Part shown: positions 8,628 to 16,535 of the stretch, in pieces
Position numbering within the stretch: the stretch's first letter is position 1
Layout: each line of letters begins with the position of its first letter
Source: an uncultured Eubacteriales bacterium
GTDB taxonomy: Bacteria > Bacillota > Clostridia > Oscillospirales > Acutalibacteraceae
NCBI GenBank assembly: GCA_934466515.1
Contig: CAKSLH010000004.1
Location: forward strand, 162,913 to 226,912
Length of the DNA stretch: 64,000 nucleotides
Direction of reading: 5' to 3'
The notes under the pieces: generated by a model
Databases searched by the model: none
The model's input: only the letters and a program-made list of their open reading frames with translations
Told to the model about the DNA's origin: nothing
Position numbers and translations under genes: made by a program

Positions 8628-8662
8628 ATTGTAGCACTCGAAATCCGAAAAAAATGTCGCAA
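8628..8662 (-). promoter_or_regulatory. Candidate spoIIG promoter with long spacer and 0A-box-like word
   Basis: Minus-strand TACAAT (8628-8633) is preceded by TTGCGA (8657-8662) with a 23-base gap. TGTCGCA (8655-8661, plus strand) matches six of seven bases of the Spo0A box TGTCGAA and overlaps the -35. The Bacillus subtilis spoIIG promoter is known for a 22-base spacer and Spo0A boxes near its -35. Confidence 0.45.
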
Positions 8663-8725
8663 CTAAGGAGAGGATATAAATTATTTGATTTTTCGTTTAA
8701 GCAAAGCTTTCTAAGCTTAAAAATA

Positions 8726-8765
8726 AAAACTCCTGAGGGATTAAGAATTCCTCAGGAGTTTTTTA
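8726..8765 (-). terminator. Terminator of the 59-residue protein gene
   Basis: AACTCCTGAGG and CCTCAGGAGTT pair around an 11-base loop, with T-runs on both strands. It lies between the small gene and spoIIGA. Confidence 0.82.
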
Positions 8766-8774
8766 AAAACAGAA

Positions 8775-8954
8775 TTATTTAAACATTGTCTGAACGCCGT
8801 CTGCCAAGTCGCTTACTGCTTTAGCAACCTTTGAAGCGCCCTTTGTAATCTTGTGATGATCCTTCATCGCCATTTTGCCGATACAGGTTGCGGCGGCGCC
8901 TGCTGCCATGCCTATACCTAAGCCCTTAACAAGTGACATAGTTTTGTTTTGCAT
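8775..8954 (-). CDS. Small hypothetical protein with N-terminal hydrophobic glycine/alanine segment
   Basis: A 59-codon gene. It starts ATG, has a strong AGGAGG at proper distance and ends in its own terminator. The product begins MQNKTMSLVKGLGIGMAAGA, a likely single membrane segment, followed by a basic stretch with DHHK and a weakly amphipathic C-terminus (VAKAVSDLADGVQTMF). This layout recalls small YtxH-like proteins, but I cannot assign a family or function. The leader folds a long hairpin that contains the RBS. Confidence 0.8.
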   Translation of the reverse strand: MQNKTMSLVKGLGIGMAAGAAATCIGKMAMKDHHKITKGASKVAKAVSDLADGVQTMFK

Positions 8955-8957
8955 AAA

Positions 8958-9002
8958 TTAAACCTCCTTTAACGGTAGTATTACCGAAAAAGGAGGTTTA
9001 AA
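8958..9002 (-). promoter_or_regulatory. Long hairpin that sequesters the RBS of the 59-residue gene
   Basis: TTAAACCTCCTTT (8958-8970) pairs with AAAGGAGGTTTAA (8990-9002), and the loop holds a second stem, CGGTA/TACCG. On the minus-strand transcript the 3' arm is the AAAGGAGG Shine-Dalgarno of the small gene, so translation should be blocked unless the hairpin opens. A partial copy (36 bases, TAACGGTAGTATTACCG onward) recurs at 9191-9226. Confidence 0.6.
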
Positions 9003-9035
9003 ACTTTATTATTAAAAATTTATCAGATTGTAATT

Positions 9036-9191
9036 TTGTTTTTTCGGCGACATGCGCGGCGAAAAAACACTTTGCAGGCGGAAACCGTCTGACAAGCGGT
9101 TTCCAAGAACACTGGGGTGGTATTGGCGGGGATAGAGCGCAGTCCGAAAATCTTTGATTTTTGAGCGAGCGGCATTCCCGTCCAAAGTGTT
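9036..9191 (-). repeat. Structured dispersed element, copy 1
   Basis: Read on the minus strand this is about 155 bases with an outer stem AACACTTTG/CAAAGTGTT followed by T6, an inner hairpin near AAAATC/GATTTT and a GGAAACCG/CGGTTTCC stem. Shared blocks with the copy near 29.4 kb include GGACGGGAATGCCGCTCGCT, CGGACTGCGCTCTATCCCCG and TTTTTTCGCCGCGCATGTC. No ORF is conserved. It is flanked by the 36-base direct repeat at 8970-9005 and 9191-9226. Confidence 0.75.
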
Positions 9192-9239
9192 AACGGTAGT
9201 ATTACCGAAAAAGGAGGTTTAAAACTGTATTGTTGAATT

Positions 9240-9791
9240 TTATTTTTTAAAATCCTTAAAGGGCGGATGAAGCTTATCCTTATCGGAAAGCTTGATTTCC
9301 ATGCCGTCCGTTATCGGCCACTCAACTCCTATATCGGGGTCGTTCCACATAAGACCGCCTTCATCGTTAGGATGATAAAAATCGTCAACCTTATAAACAA
9401 ATTCCGCTTCGTCGGAAAGGACCAAAAATCCGTGAGCGAAGTTTTTGGGAATAAAGAACTGTCTTTTATTTTCAGCCGAAAGAATTACGCCTTCCCATTT
9501 GCCGAAGGTGGGCGAGCCCTCTCTTAAGTCAACGGCAACATCGAAAACCTCGCCTCTTATACAGCGCACAAGCTTTGACTGGCTGTACTGCTTTTGAAAA
9601 TGAAGTCCGCGAAGAACACCCTTAGTAGACATCGACTGATTGTCCTGAACAAAATCAACGGTAATACCGCCCTTTATGAAATCCTCCTTCTGATAGGTTT
9701 CCATAAAATAACCGCGGCTGTCGCCGAAAGCGGTAGGCTCAACGATAATTACTCCGTCAATCGAGGTTTTGATAAAATTAAACTTACCCAA
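9240..9791 (-). CDS. rfbC: dTDP-4-dehydrorhamnose 3,5-epimerase
   Basis: Third enzyme of dTDP-L-rhamnose synthesis; epimerises C3 and C5 of the 4-keto sugar. The 183-residue cupin protein shows GDSRGYFMETYQKEDF, the QDNQSMSTKGVLRGLHFQ motif with the catalytic His of RGLHFQ, and IPKNFAHGFLVLSDEAEFVYKV. It follows rfbB by three bases in an operon that reads glycosyltransferase-rfbD-rfbB-rfbC. No rfbA is present in the window. Confidence 0.97.
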   Translation of the reverse strand: MGKFNFIKTSIDGVIIVEPTAFGDSRGYFMETYQKEDFIKGGITVDFVQDNQSMSTKGVLRGLHFQKQYSQSKLVRCIRGEVFDVAVDLREGSPTFGKWEGVILSAENKRQFFIPKNFAHGFLVLSDEAEFVYKVDDFYHPNDEGGLMWNDPDIGVEWPITDGMEIKLSDKDKLHPPFKDFKK

Positions 9792-9794
9792 GGC

Positions 9795-10862
9795 TTATAT
9801 CTCCTTTTTAGCGCTGTACATCTTGTCATAATACTTCTGATAGTCGCCGTTTACAACATTCTGTACCCACTCTGTATTTTCAAGATACCATTTGAGAGTC
9901 TTTTTGATTCCGACCTCAAAGCAGGTTTCGGGATACCAGCCGAGCTCGTCTTTAATCTTCTGAGGGTCGATTCCGTATCTGCGGTCATGTCCCTTGCGGT
10001 CGGTAACATGCTTTATCATGTGCTCTCCGACCTCGCTGTCGACATTTTCCTTGATATATTCGATTATGGATTTAACTATGAATATGTTGGGCTTTTCGTT
10101 GTGACCGCCGACATTGTATACCTCGCCGAGTCTGCCGTTTCTTATAACCATATCTATAGCCTTGCAGTGGTCCTCAACATAAAGCCAGTCTCTTATCTGC
10201 ATTCCGTCGCCGTAAACAGGGAGATCCTTATGCTTTAAGGTGTTGTTCATGATAAGCGGAATAAGCTTTTCGGGGAACTGATAAGGTCCGTAGTTATTGG
10301 AGCAACGGGTAATGTTTACAGGGAATTTATAGGTGTCCCCGAATGCCTTAACAAAGAAATCCGCAGAAGCCTTTGAAGCAGAATAGGGAGAATGGGGGTC
10401 AAGGGGAGTTGTCTCCATGAAATATCCCGTCTCGCCCAAGGAGCCGTAAACCTCGTCGGTTGAAACCTGAAGGTATTTAACTCCGTCCTTATATTTATCG
10501 TCGCCGACAGTCCACGCAACCTTTGCGCACTGGAGCATATTAACAGTACCCTCAACATTTGTCTTAACAAAAATCTCGGGGTTTGTGATACTGCGGTCAA
10601 CATGGCTTTCAGCCGCGAAATTGACAACATAATCAACCTCGTTTTCGGCAAAAATCTTGCTAATAGCCTCTCTGTCGCAGATATCAGCCTGAACAAAAGA
10701 GTATCTCGGATTGTTCTCAACACTCTTTAAGTTCTCAAGATTTCCGGCATAGGTAAGCTTATCGACATTTATAATCTTAACATCGTCATATTTTCCTAAC
10801 ATATACATAACGAAGTTAGAGCCTATAAAGCCCGCGCCGCCTGTAACAAGATAAGTTTTCAT
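9795..10862 (-). CDS. rfbB: dTDP-glucose 4,6-dehydratase
   Basis: NAD-dependent SDR enzyme that converts dTDP-glucose to dTDP-4-keto-6-deoxyglucose. The 355-residue protein has the N-terminal GGAGFIGSNF nucleotide motif, HVDRSITNP, the substrate loop VSTDEVYGSLGE with the catalytic Asp-Glu, the YSASKASAD catalytic Tyr-x3-Lys, and NNYGPYQFPEKLIP. It lies between rfbD and rfbC. Confidence 0.98.
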   Translation of the reverse strand: MKTYLVTGGAGFIGSNFVMYMLGKYDDVKIINVDKLTYAGNLENLKSVENNPRYSFVQADICDREAISKIFAENEVDYVVNFAAESHVDRSITNPEIFVKTNVEGTVNMLQCAKVAWTVGDDKYKDGVKYLQVSTDEVYGSLGETGYFMETTPLDPHSPYSASKASADFFVKAFGDTYKFPVNITRCSNNYGPYQFPEKLIPLIMNNTLKHKDLPVYGDGMQIRDWLYVEDHCKAIDMVIRNGRLGEVYNVGGHNEKPNIFIVKSIIEYIKENVDSEVGEHMIKHVTDRKGHDRRYGIDPQKIKDELGWYPETCFEVGIKKTLKWYLENTEWVQNVVNGDYQKYYDKMYSAKKEI

Positions 10863-10866
10863 AAAT

Positions 10867-11748
10867 TCAGTCCTCCACTTTGTTTATATAATCCTTAAGC
10901 GCAGCCTTCCAGTCACGCATAAAATTACCGACACTGCATTTTAAGCCGAGATTTTCAAGAGAAGAATACTCGGGTCTTTTTGTGGGACTCTTGTATTCGT
11001 CGCTCGTGCAGGGTTTTACAACATCGCCGAATCCCGAAAGACGGGCGATTTCGCACGCAAATTCATACCATGAGCACTCACCCTCGCCGGTGCAGTGATA
11101 AATTCCGTATTCCTCGGTAATTCCGAGAAGCAAGAGGTGGTGCGCCAAATCGTTTGCGTTTGTCGGGTTGCCTCTTTGGTCGTTGACTACCGTAATTGAA
11201 CCTTTTTCTCTTATAACCCTGCGGACGGTCTTAACGAAATTCTTTCCTATATATCCGTAAAGCCAAGAGGTACGGACGATAAAGGTTTTATCGTTAAACG
11301 CAAGCGCATATTTCTCGCCTAAAGCCTTAGAAGCCCCGTAAACACTCTGAGGATTTATTATATCCCACTCTGTATAGGGCTTTGTTCCGTTTCCCGCAAA
11401 AACATAATCGGTTGAAACATGAATAAATTTAGCATTTACAGCCTTTGCCGCTCTTGCAAGGTTTCTTACCCCTGCCGCGTTAACCTTGTATGCAACATCC
11501 TGCATTGTTTCGCAGCCGTCAACATTGGTCATGGCTGCACAGTTTATAATTATATCCGGATTTTCGCTCTTTACAAATTCGGTTACAGCCAAGGTGTCCG
11601 TAATATCAAGCGTGTCAATATCAACAGCGCAGATTTCCGCTCCCCTGTACTGCTCGGGGATAGGGCCTATCTCGCTTTTCATTGATTTTAAAATTGACTG
11701 AAGCTCGTTTCCGAGCTGACCGTGACAGCCGGTTATCATTATCTTCAT
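10867..11748 (-). CDS. rfbD: dTDP-4-dehydrorhamnose reductase
   Basis: Last step to dTDP-L-rhamnose. The 293-residue SDR protein begins MKIMITGCHGQLGNEL, has the HVSTDYVF motif and YGASKALGEKYAL with catalytic Tyr and Lys, then RTSWLYG. It starts within the last four bases of the glycosyltransferase gene and runs straight into rfbB, so translation is probably coupled. Confidence 0.97.
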   Translation of the reverse strand: MKIMITGCHGQLGNELQSILKSMKSEIGPIPEQYRGAEICAVDIDTLDITDTLAVTEFVKSENPDIIINCAAMTNVDGCETMQDVAYKVNAAGVRNLARAAKAVNAKFIHVSTDYVFAGNGTKPYTEWDIINPQSVYGASKALGEKYALAFNDKTFIVRTSWLYGYIGKNFVKTVRRVIREKGSITVVNDQRGNPTNANDLAHHLLLLGITEEYGIYHCTGEGECSWYEFACEIARLSGFGDVVKPCTSDEYKSPTKRPEYSSLENLGLKCSVGNFMRDWKAALKDYINKVED

Positions 11749-12521
11749 TTTTTATGCTTCCTTTTTTGTTTTATTAAAAATTTAAATGCCGAAGACAAAT
11801 GTATAAATAAGTATTTTATGCTTTTTGCGCTTGACCTGTCCCAGAGGTGAGTTACGCAAAATTGAGGAGCAATAACAGTCCGTCCGAATTTTTGTGCTCT
11901 GAGCGTCAGGTCGGCGTCCTCAAGATACATGAAAAATCTTTCGTCAAATCCGCCTAAAGCCTTAAAGACTTCGCTTCTTATGCACATAAAACAGCCCGAA
12001 CAGAAATCAATATCGGTAACGGTATCAATATTATCGAATTTTCTTGTGTATTCTTCTCTTACTTTCGACAGACTTTTAAAAAGCCTTTCAAGTCTGCCTA
12101 AGAAAAGGTATTTTGCCGTCGGGATTCTTTTTGGCAGGAACTGCTCTGTCCCGTCGGAATTTAAAATTTTAGGCATCATAAGCGAGATATCGGGATTTTC
12201 GTCCATAAAATCGGCGATATCGCTTAAAACATCGGAAGATACCGTTATATCGGGATTTATTATGAAATGATAGTCAAACATTTCGAATCCAAGTATCTTA
12301 TTATGAGCCGCGCCGAAGCCGATATTTTTCCCGTTTTCAATAAAGCTTAGGTTTAAATCCTTAAGAGCCTCTTTCGTACCGTCAGAGGAAGCATTATCAA
12401 AAACATAGAGGGATAAATCGCGCCTTTTTGTGTTGTTTAAAAGGCTTTTGCAGGCATTTACCGTGTTCACGCGGCTGTTGAAGGTGACGATTGCCGCCGA
12501 TATTCTGTTATCCTTGATAAT
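11745..12521 (-). CDS. Family 2 glycosyltransferase, probable rhamnosyltransferase
   Basis: GT-A glycosyltransferase expected to use the dTDP-rhamnose made by its operon partners, for a surface polysaccharide. Motifs are FDNASSDGT, NIGFGAAHN, the metal-binding INPDITV and CSGCFMCIRSEVFKALGGFDERFFMYLEDADL. The first canonical start (GTG, base 12470) would remove the conserved first beta strand. Seventeen codons upstream, in frame, ATT lies six bases after GGAG and gives IKDNRISAAIVTFNS, a normal GT2 N-terminus. I extend to that ATT, which would be a rare start codon. Confidence 0.85.
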   Translation of the reverse strand: MIKDNRISAAIVTFNSRVNTVNACKSLLNNTKRRDLSLYVFDNASSDGTKEALKDLNLSFIENGKNIGFGAAHNKILGFEMFDYHFIINPDITVSSDVLSDIADFMDENPDISLMMPKILNSDGTEQFLPKRIPTAKYLFLGRLERLFKSLSKVREEYTRKFDNIDTVTDIDFCSGCFMCIRSEVFKALGGFDERFFMYLEDADLTLRAQKFGRTVIAPQFCVTHLWDRSSAKSIKYLFIHLSSAFKFLIKQKRKHKK

Positions 12522-12577
12522 GCCTCACTCCCTTTTTATAAAAACAGTTTAACATATTGAAAATATATATTCAAGAA

Positions 12578-13498
12578 TTATTTAAGAAACCCGTTTACGA
12601 TTTCTTCCTCCGCCTGCTTTTCGGTAAGACCTAAGGTCATAAGCTTCATAAGCTGTTCTCCCGCGATTTTACCGATTGCGGCCTCGTGGATAAGAGAGGC
12701 ATCGATATGATTTGCGCTTATCTGCGGAATTGCGCTTACCTTTCCCGAATCCATAATAATTGCGTCGCATTCGGTGTGGCCGCTGCACAGATTGTTTCCG
12801 TTTATATTCGACCTGAAAAGCTGAGAGGAGCTTTCCTTTGCAACTGAGCGCGAAACAACATTTGCGCTTGAATTTTTTCCGTTTAGGTCAACCGAAAAGT
12901 CGGTCTCGGCCCTCTGAGTGTTCTCGGTGAGGATTTTTTCGTGAATGACAAGAGTTCCGCCGTCCGAAACTACCGCCTTTGTGGTGCGCAGAGTGTTGTC
13001 AATTCCGCCTATCTGGCTCGTTTCCATTTCCATATAGCTGTTTTCGCCGAGGTTAACAACAGTTGTCGGATTCATTATCCTGCTGCCATTTCCTTCACCC
13101 TCGCCGAAATGGCGCTCTATATATTTGACCCTTGAATTTTTGCCGACAAAAAATGTATGCACACCGTCATGCGAGGATTTTTCGTCTCCGCAGTTGTGAA
13201 TTCCGCAGCCTGCCATAATCGTTACATCTGAATTCTCGCCTATAATAAAATCGTTGTAAACAAGGTCGTCAAGCCCTGTCGCGTCAATAACAACGGGAAT
13301 GTGTACCGTCTCACCCTTGGTGTTCGGTCTTATTATAATGTCAATTCCCGGCTTGTCCTCTTTGGTTTTTATATCTATATTAGGCGTAACCTTTCTTTCG
13401 GCAAGCTTGCCGTTAGCCCTGATGTTATAAGCGCCGTCGGGCTCGCCGTCCATATCGGCGATTATTTTAAGAAGCTGTCTTTCGGTATCGTTTATCAT
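12578..13498 (-). CDS. sufB: SufB/SufD-type Fe-S assembly protein (short, minimal form)
   Basis: Beta-helix scaffold partner of the SufC ATPase. At 306 residues it lacks the long N-terminal region of Escherichia coli SufB and contains mainly the beta-helix core with repeated hydrophobic turns (DVTIMAGCGIHNCG, HTFFVGKNSRVKYIERHFG, NGNNLCSGHTECDAIIMD) and the C-terminal HEAAIGKIAGEQLMKLMTLGL. The HEAAIGKI segment is the SufBD signature. It starts one base after the sufC stop. SufS, SufU and a second SufB/D gene are absent, which fits the two-gene minimal SUF arrangement. Confidence 0.9.
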   Translation of the reverse strand: MINDTERQLLKIIADMDGEPDGAYNIRANGKLAERKVTPNIDIKTKEDKPGIDIIIRPNTKGETVHIPVVIDATGLDDLVYNDFIIGENSDVTIMAGCGIHNCGDEKSSHDGVHTFFVGKNSRVKYIERHFGEGEGNGSRIMNPTTVVNLGENSYMEMETSQIGGIDNTLRTTKAVVSDGGTLVIHEKILTENTQRAETDFSVDLNGKNSSANVVSRSVAKESSSQLFRSNINGNNLCSGHTECDAIIMDSGKVSAIPQISANHIDASLIHEAAIGKIAGEQLMKLMTLGLTEKQAEEEIVNGFLK

Positions 13499-13499
13499 T

Positions 13500-14237
13500 T
13501 TAAAGCGCTCCTTTCAGATTTTCTGTCAGTACGCTGCAAGCGGTGTTTGTTGTACCTAAAAGCTCGGGCAAGATATCGTCCTTTTTGCCCTGCGCTTTAA
13601 CCGTTCCTGCCGAAATAACGATAACATTATCGGCAATGTTTAAAATTCTTTCCTGATGTGAAATTATTATTATCGAGCCGCCCGAATTGTCATGAAGCTT
13701 TTCGAAAACCTTGATAAGATTTGAAAAGCTCCAGAGGTCAATTCCTGCCTCAGGCTCGTCAAATAGCGAAATTTTAGTACCTCTGGCAAGAACGGTCGCA
13801 ATTTCTATTCTTTTAAGCTCGCCGCCAGAAAGCGATGCGTTTACCTCGCGGTCAATATAATCGCGCGCACAAAGACCCACCTGAGAAAGATAATCGCAGG
13901 CGTCCGAAATGCTGATTTTTTTGTTTGAGGCAAGACGGATAAGGTCATGCACGGTAATTCCCTTAAATCTTACGGGCTGCTGAAAGGCAAAGCTTATTCC
14001 TTTGTTTGCTCTTTCGGTTATGTTTAAGCCCGTTATATTTTCTCCGTCAAGGAAAATTTCACCCGAGGTGGGGGTGATAATTCCGGAAATTATCTTAGCA
14101 AGCGTTGATTTTCCGCCGCCGTTAGGACCGGTGATTGCGGTAAACCCGTCGTCTATTTTAAGATTTATATTTTTCAGTATTTCTTTCTTTGCACCGTCAT
14201 TATCGGCGGTGTAGCAGATGTTTTTAAGCTCGAGCAT
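13500..14237 (-). CDS. sufC: SufC-type Fe-S assembly ATPase
   Basis: ABC-type ATPase that powers the SufB scaffold. Walker A is GPNGGGKSTLAK (about residue 35), the signature is SGGELKRIEIATVL, Walker B is ISLFDEPEAGIDLWS, and the His switch is IIIISHQ. SufC-specific ISFAFQQPVRFKGI is present. The ATG five bases after GGAGG gives 245 residues; the longer frame uses a TTG inside the RBS. It is first in an operon with sufB. Confidence 0.94.
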   Translation of the reverse strand: MLELKNICYTADNDGAKKEILKNINLKIDDGFTAITGPNGGGKSTLAKIISGIITPTSGEIFLDGENITGLNITERANKGISFAFQQPVRFKGITVHDLIRLASNKKISISDACDYLSQVGLCARDYIDREVNASLSGGELKRIEIATVLARGTKISLFDEPEAGIDLWSFSNLIKVFEKLHDNSGGSIIIISHQERILNIADNVIVISAGTVKAQGKKDDILPELLGTTNTACSVLTENLKGAL

Positions 14238-14264
14238 AAATGCCTCCAATAATTATTCCTTTAA

Positions 14265-14293
14265 ATTATACCTTTTTTATTTAAAAAAATCAA
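14265..14293 (-). promoter_or_regulatory. Promoter of sufC-sufB
   Basis: Minus-strand TTGATT (14288-14293) and TATAAT (14265-14270) with 17-base spacing, upstream of sufC. Confidence 0.72.
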
Positions 14294-14302
14294 TAATATT
14301 AT

Positions 14303-14331
14303 TTGAATAATAAAAGTAATTATGATACAAT
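14303..14331 (+). promoter_or_regulatory. Promoter of tex
   Basis: TTGAAT (14303-14308) and TACAAT (14326-14331) with 17-base spacing, 30 bases before the tex ATG. It is back to back with the suf promoter, with nine bases between the two -35 boxes. Confidence 0.7.
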
Positions 14332-14360
14332 AATTAAAAACGGTTTTCGGAGTTAAAAAA

Positions 14361-16535
14361 ATGGATTTAATTAAGGTTCTGACAGAAGAATTTGAGATAA
14401 AGCCCTGGCAGGCTGAAAATGTTATAACGCTGCTTGACGGCGGCAATACCGTTCCCTTCATAGCAAGATACCGCAAGGAAATGACGGGGGCTATGGACGA
14501 TCAAGTGCTTAGAAGCTTTTCGGACAGGCTTTCCTATTTAAGAAATCTTGACGAAATGCGTGAAAAAATCAAAAATGCCGCAGACGGGGCAGGCGCGCTT
14601 ACAGAGGAGCTTATAAAGAAAATAGAAAATGCCGCTACCTTAAGCGAGCTTGACGATATTTATCTTCCCTTTAAGAAAAAGCGAAAAACAAGAGCCGACG
14701 TCGCTAAAGAAAAGGGCCTTGAGCCTTTGGCGGACGAGATTTACGCGCAAGGTGAAAATTCAAGACCCCCTCTCGCCGCGGCGGAGGACTATATAAACGA
14801 AGAGAAGGGAATAAATACCGCTGAGGACGCTTTAAAGGGCGCAGGTGATATTATCGCCGAAAGAATTTCTTTTGACGCAGATGTCCGCAAAAAAATCCGC
14901 TTTGTCTGCTCGGCGCACGGTGTTTTAAAAACAAAGGCGGCTAAGGAGGATGTCGGAGTATACGAAATGTATGCCGATTATTCCGAAGCCGTTTCGAAAA
15001 TTCCGTCTCACAGAATTCTTGCCGTAAACCGCGGAGAAAAGGAAGAATTTTTAAAGGTATCTGTTGAATTCGATAAGGAAAAGGCGATGTATGTAATCGA
15101 AAAGGCTCATATTAAGCCTAATTCTGCCTGCCGTGATTTTATGCTTGAATGCGCCCTTGACTCTTATCAAAGGCTGATTTTCCCGAGCATTGAAAGGGAG
15201 ATAAGAAACGAGCTTACCGAAAAGGCAAGCAAATCCGCAATTTCGGTATTTTCCTCAAATCTTCGCCAGCTTCTTATGCAGCCGCCGGTTAAGGGCAGCG
15301 TTACAATGGGATTAGACCCGGGGTACAGAACAGGCTGTAAGGTCGCTGTTATTGACGAAACCGGAAAGGTGCTTGATACCGCCGTTATTTATCCCGCGCC
15401 GCCGCATAATAAAATTGAAAGCGCCGAAAAAACCGTGTCGGGGCTTATAAAAAAATATAATGTTAAAGTAATAGCAATAGGAAACGGAACAGCAGGACGA
15501 GAAACAGAAGCCTTTGCTGCAGACCTTATAAAAAAGGAAAACCTTGATGTTGCCTATTCAATTGTAAGCGAAGCGGGAGCAAGTGTTTATTCCGCTTCAA
15601 AGCTTGCGGCGGAGGAATTCCCCGAGTATGATGTATCGCTCAGAAGCGCCGTATCAATTGCGAGGCGCCTTGAGGATCCTTTAGCTGAGCTTGTTAAGAT
15701 TGACCCGAAGGCTATAGGCGTAGGTCAGTATCAGCACGATATGCCGCAAAAGGAGCTGTCAGGCGCGCTTGACGGCGTGGTAGAGGACTGCGTAAACAAG
15801 GTCGGAGTCGACCTTAATACCGCCTCGGTTTCGCTTCTTTCTAAAATTTCGGGAATAAATTCCGCTGTTGCCGAAAATATCGTTAAATACCGCGATGAAA
15901 ACGGCGGATTCAAAAAGCGAACCGATTTAAAAAAGGTATCAAAGCTCGGGAGCAAAGCATTTGAGCAGTGCGCCGGATTTTTAAGAATTGAAAACGGCGC
16001 GAATGCTTTGGACGCAACCGCCGTTCATCCTGAAAGCTATGAGGTTGCAAAAAATCTTTTAAAAATTTGCGGATTTACGGAAAACGATGTAAAGGAAAAG
16101 AAAATATCGGGAATTTCTGAAAAATTAAGCGCGCTCGGCGAGACCGATACCGCCGAAAAGCTCGGAGTAGGAGTATTAACGCTTAAGGATATAGCCTCGG
16201 AGCTTGAAAAGCCTTGGAGAGACCCGAGAGACGAAATCGAAAAGCCCCAGCTTCGCCGCGATGTTTTAACATTGGACGATTTAAAGGTCGGAATGGAGCT
16301 TAAAGGAACCGTCAGAAATATAATAGATTTCGGAGCATTCGTCGATATCGGAGTTCATGAGGACGGGCTCGTTCATATTTCTCAGATATCCCATAAATTT
16401 ATAAAACACCCCATTGATGTTTTAAAGGTCGGGCAGACCGTGACGGTATGGGTGATGAATGTCGATAAAAAAAGAAACAGAATTTCACTTACAATGAAAA
16501 AGGAAAATGCTTTAAATGGAACAGAAAACCAATAA
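14361..16535 (+). CDS. tex: Tex-family S1 RNA-binding protein
   Basis: Conserved nucleic-acid binding protein linked to transcription in other bacteria. The 724-residue protein has the full architecture: N-terminal helical Tex domain (EFEIKPWQAENVITLLDGGN, FIARYRKEMTGAMDD), a YqgF/RNase H-like domain (MGLDPGYRTGCKVAVID, about residue 318), helix-hairpin-helix repeats (INSAVAENIVKYRDENGGF) and a C-terminal S1 domain (GTVRNIIDFGAFVDIGV). Its end overlaps the next gene by 20 bases. Confidence 0.97.
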   Translation: MDLIKVLTEEFEIKPWQAENVITLLDGGNTVPFIARYRKEMTGAMDDQVLRSFSDRLSYLRNLDEMREKIKNAADGAGALTEELIKKIENAATLSELDDIYLPFKKKRKTRADVAKEKGLEPLADEIYAQGENSRPPLAAAEDYINEEKGINTAEDALKGAGDIIAERISFDADVRKKIRFVCSAHGVLKTKAAKEDVGVYEMYADYSEAVSKIPSHRILAVNRGEKEEFLKVSVEFDKEKAMYVIEKAHIKPNSACRDFMLECALDSYQRLIFPSIEREIRNELTEKASKSAISVFSSNLRQLLMQPPVKGSVTMGLDPGYRTGCKVAVIDETGKVLDTAVIYPAPPHNKIESAEKTVSGLIKKYNVKVIAIGNGTAGRETEAFAADLIKKENLDVAYSIVSEAGASVYSASKLAAEEFPEYDVSLRSAVSIARRLEDPLAELVKIDPKAIGVGQYQHDMPQKELSGALDGVVEDCVNKVGVDLNTASVSLLSKISGINSAVAENIVKYRDENGGFKKRTDLKKVSKLGSKAFEQCAGFLRIENGANALDATAVHPESYEVAKNLLKICGFTENDVKEKKISGISEKLSALGETDTAEKLGVGVLTLKDIASELEKPWRDPRDEIEKPQLRRDVLTLDDLKVGMELKGTVRNIIDFGAFVDIGVHEDGLVHISQISHKFIKHPIDVLKVGQTVTVWVMNVDKKRNRISLTMKKENALNGTENQ

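Noticed and set aside
9594..10238. 214-residue plus-strand ORF
   Set aside because: It is antisense to rfbC and rfbB, whose motifs are clear; no RBS and no family match.
14261..14476. 71-residue minus-strand ORF at the start of tex
   Set aside because: It covers the divergent suf/tex promoters and the tex N-terminus and has no RBS.
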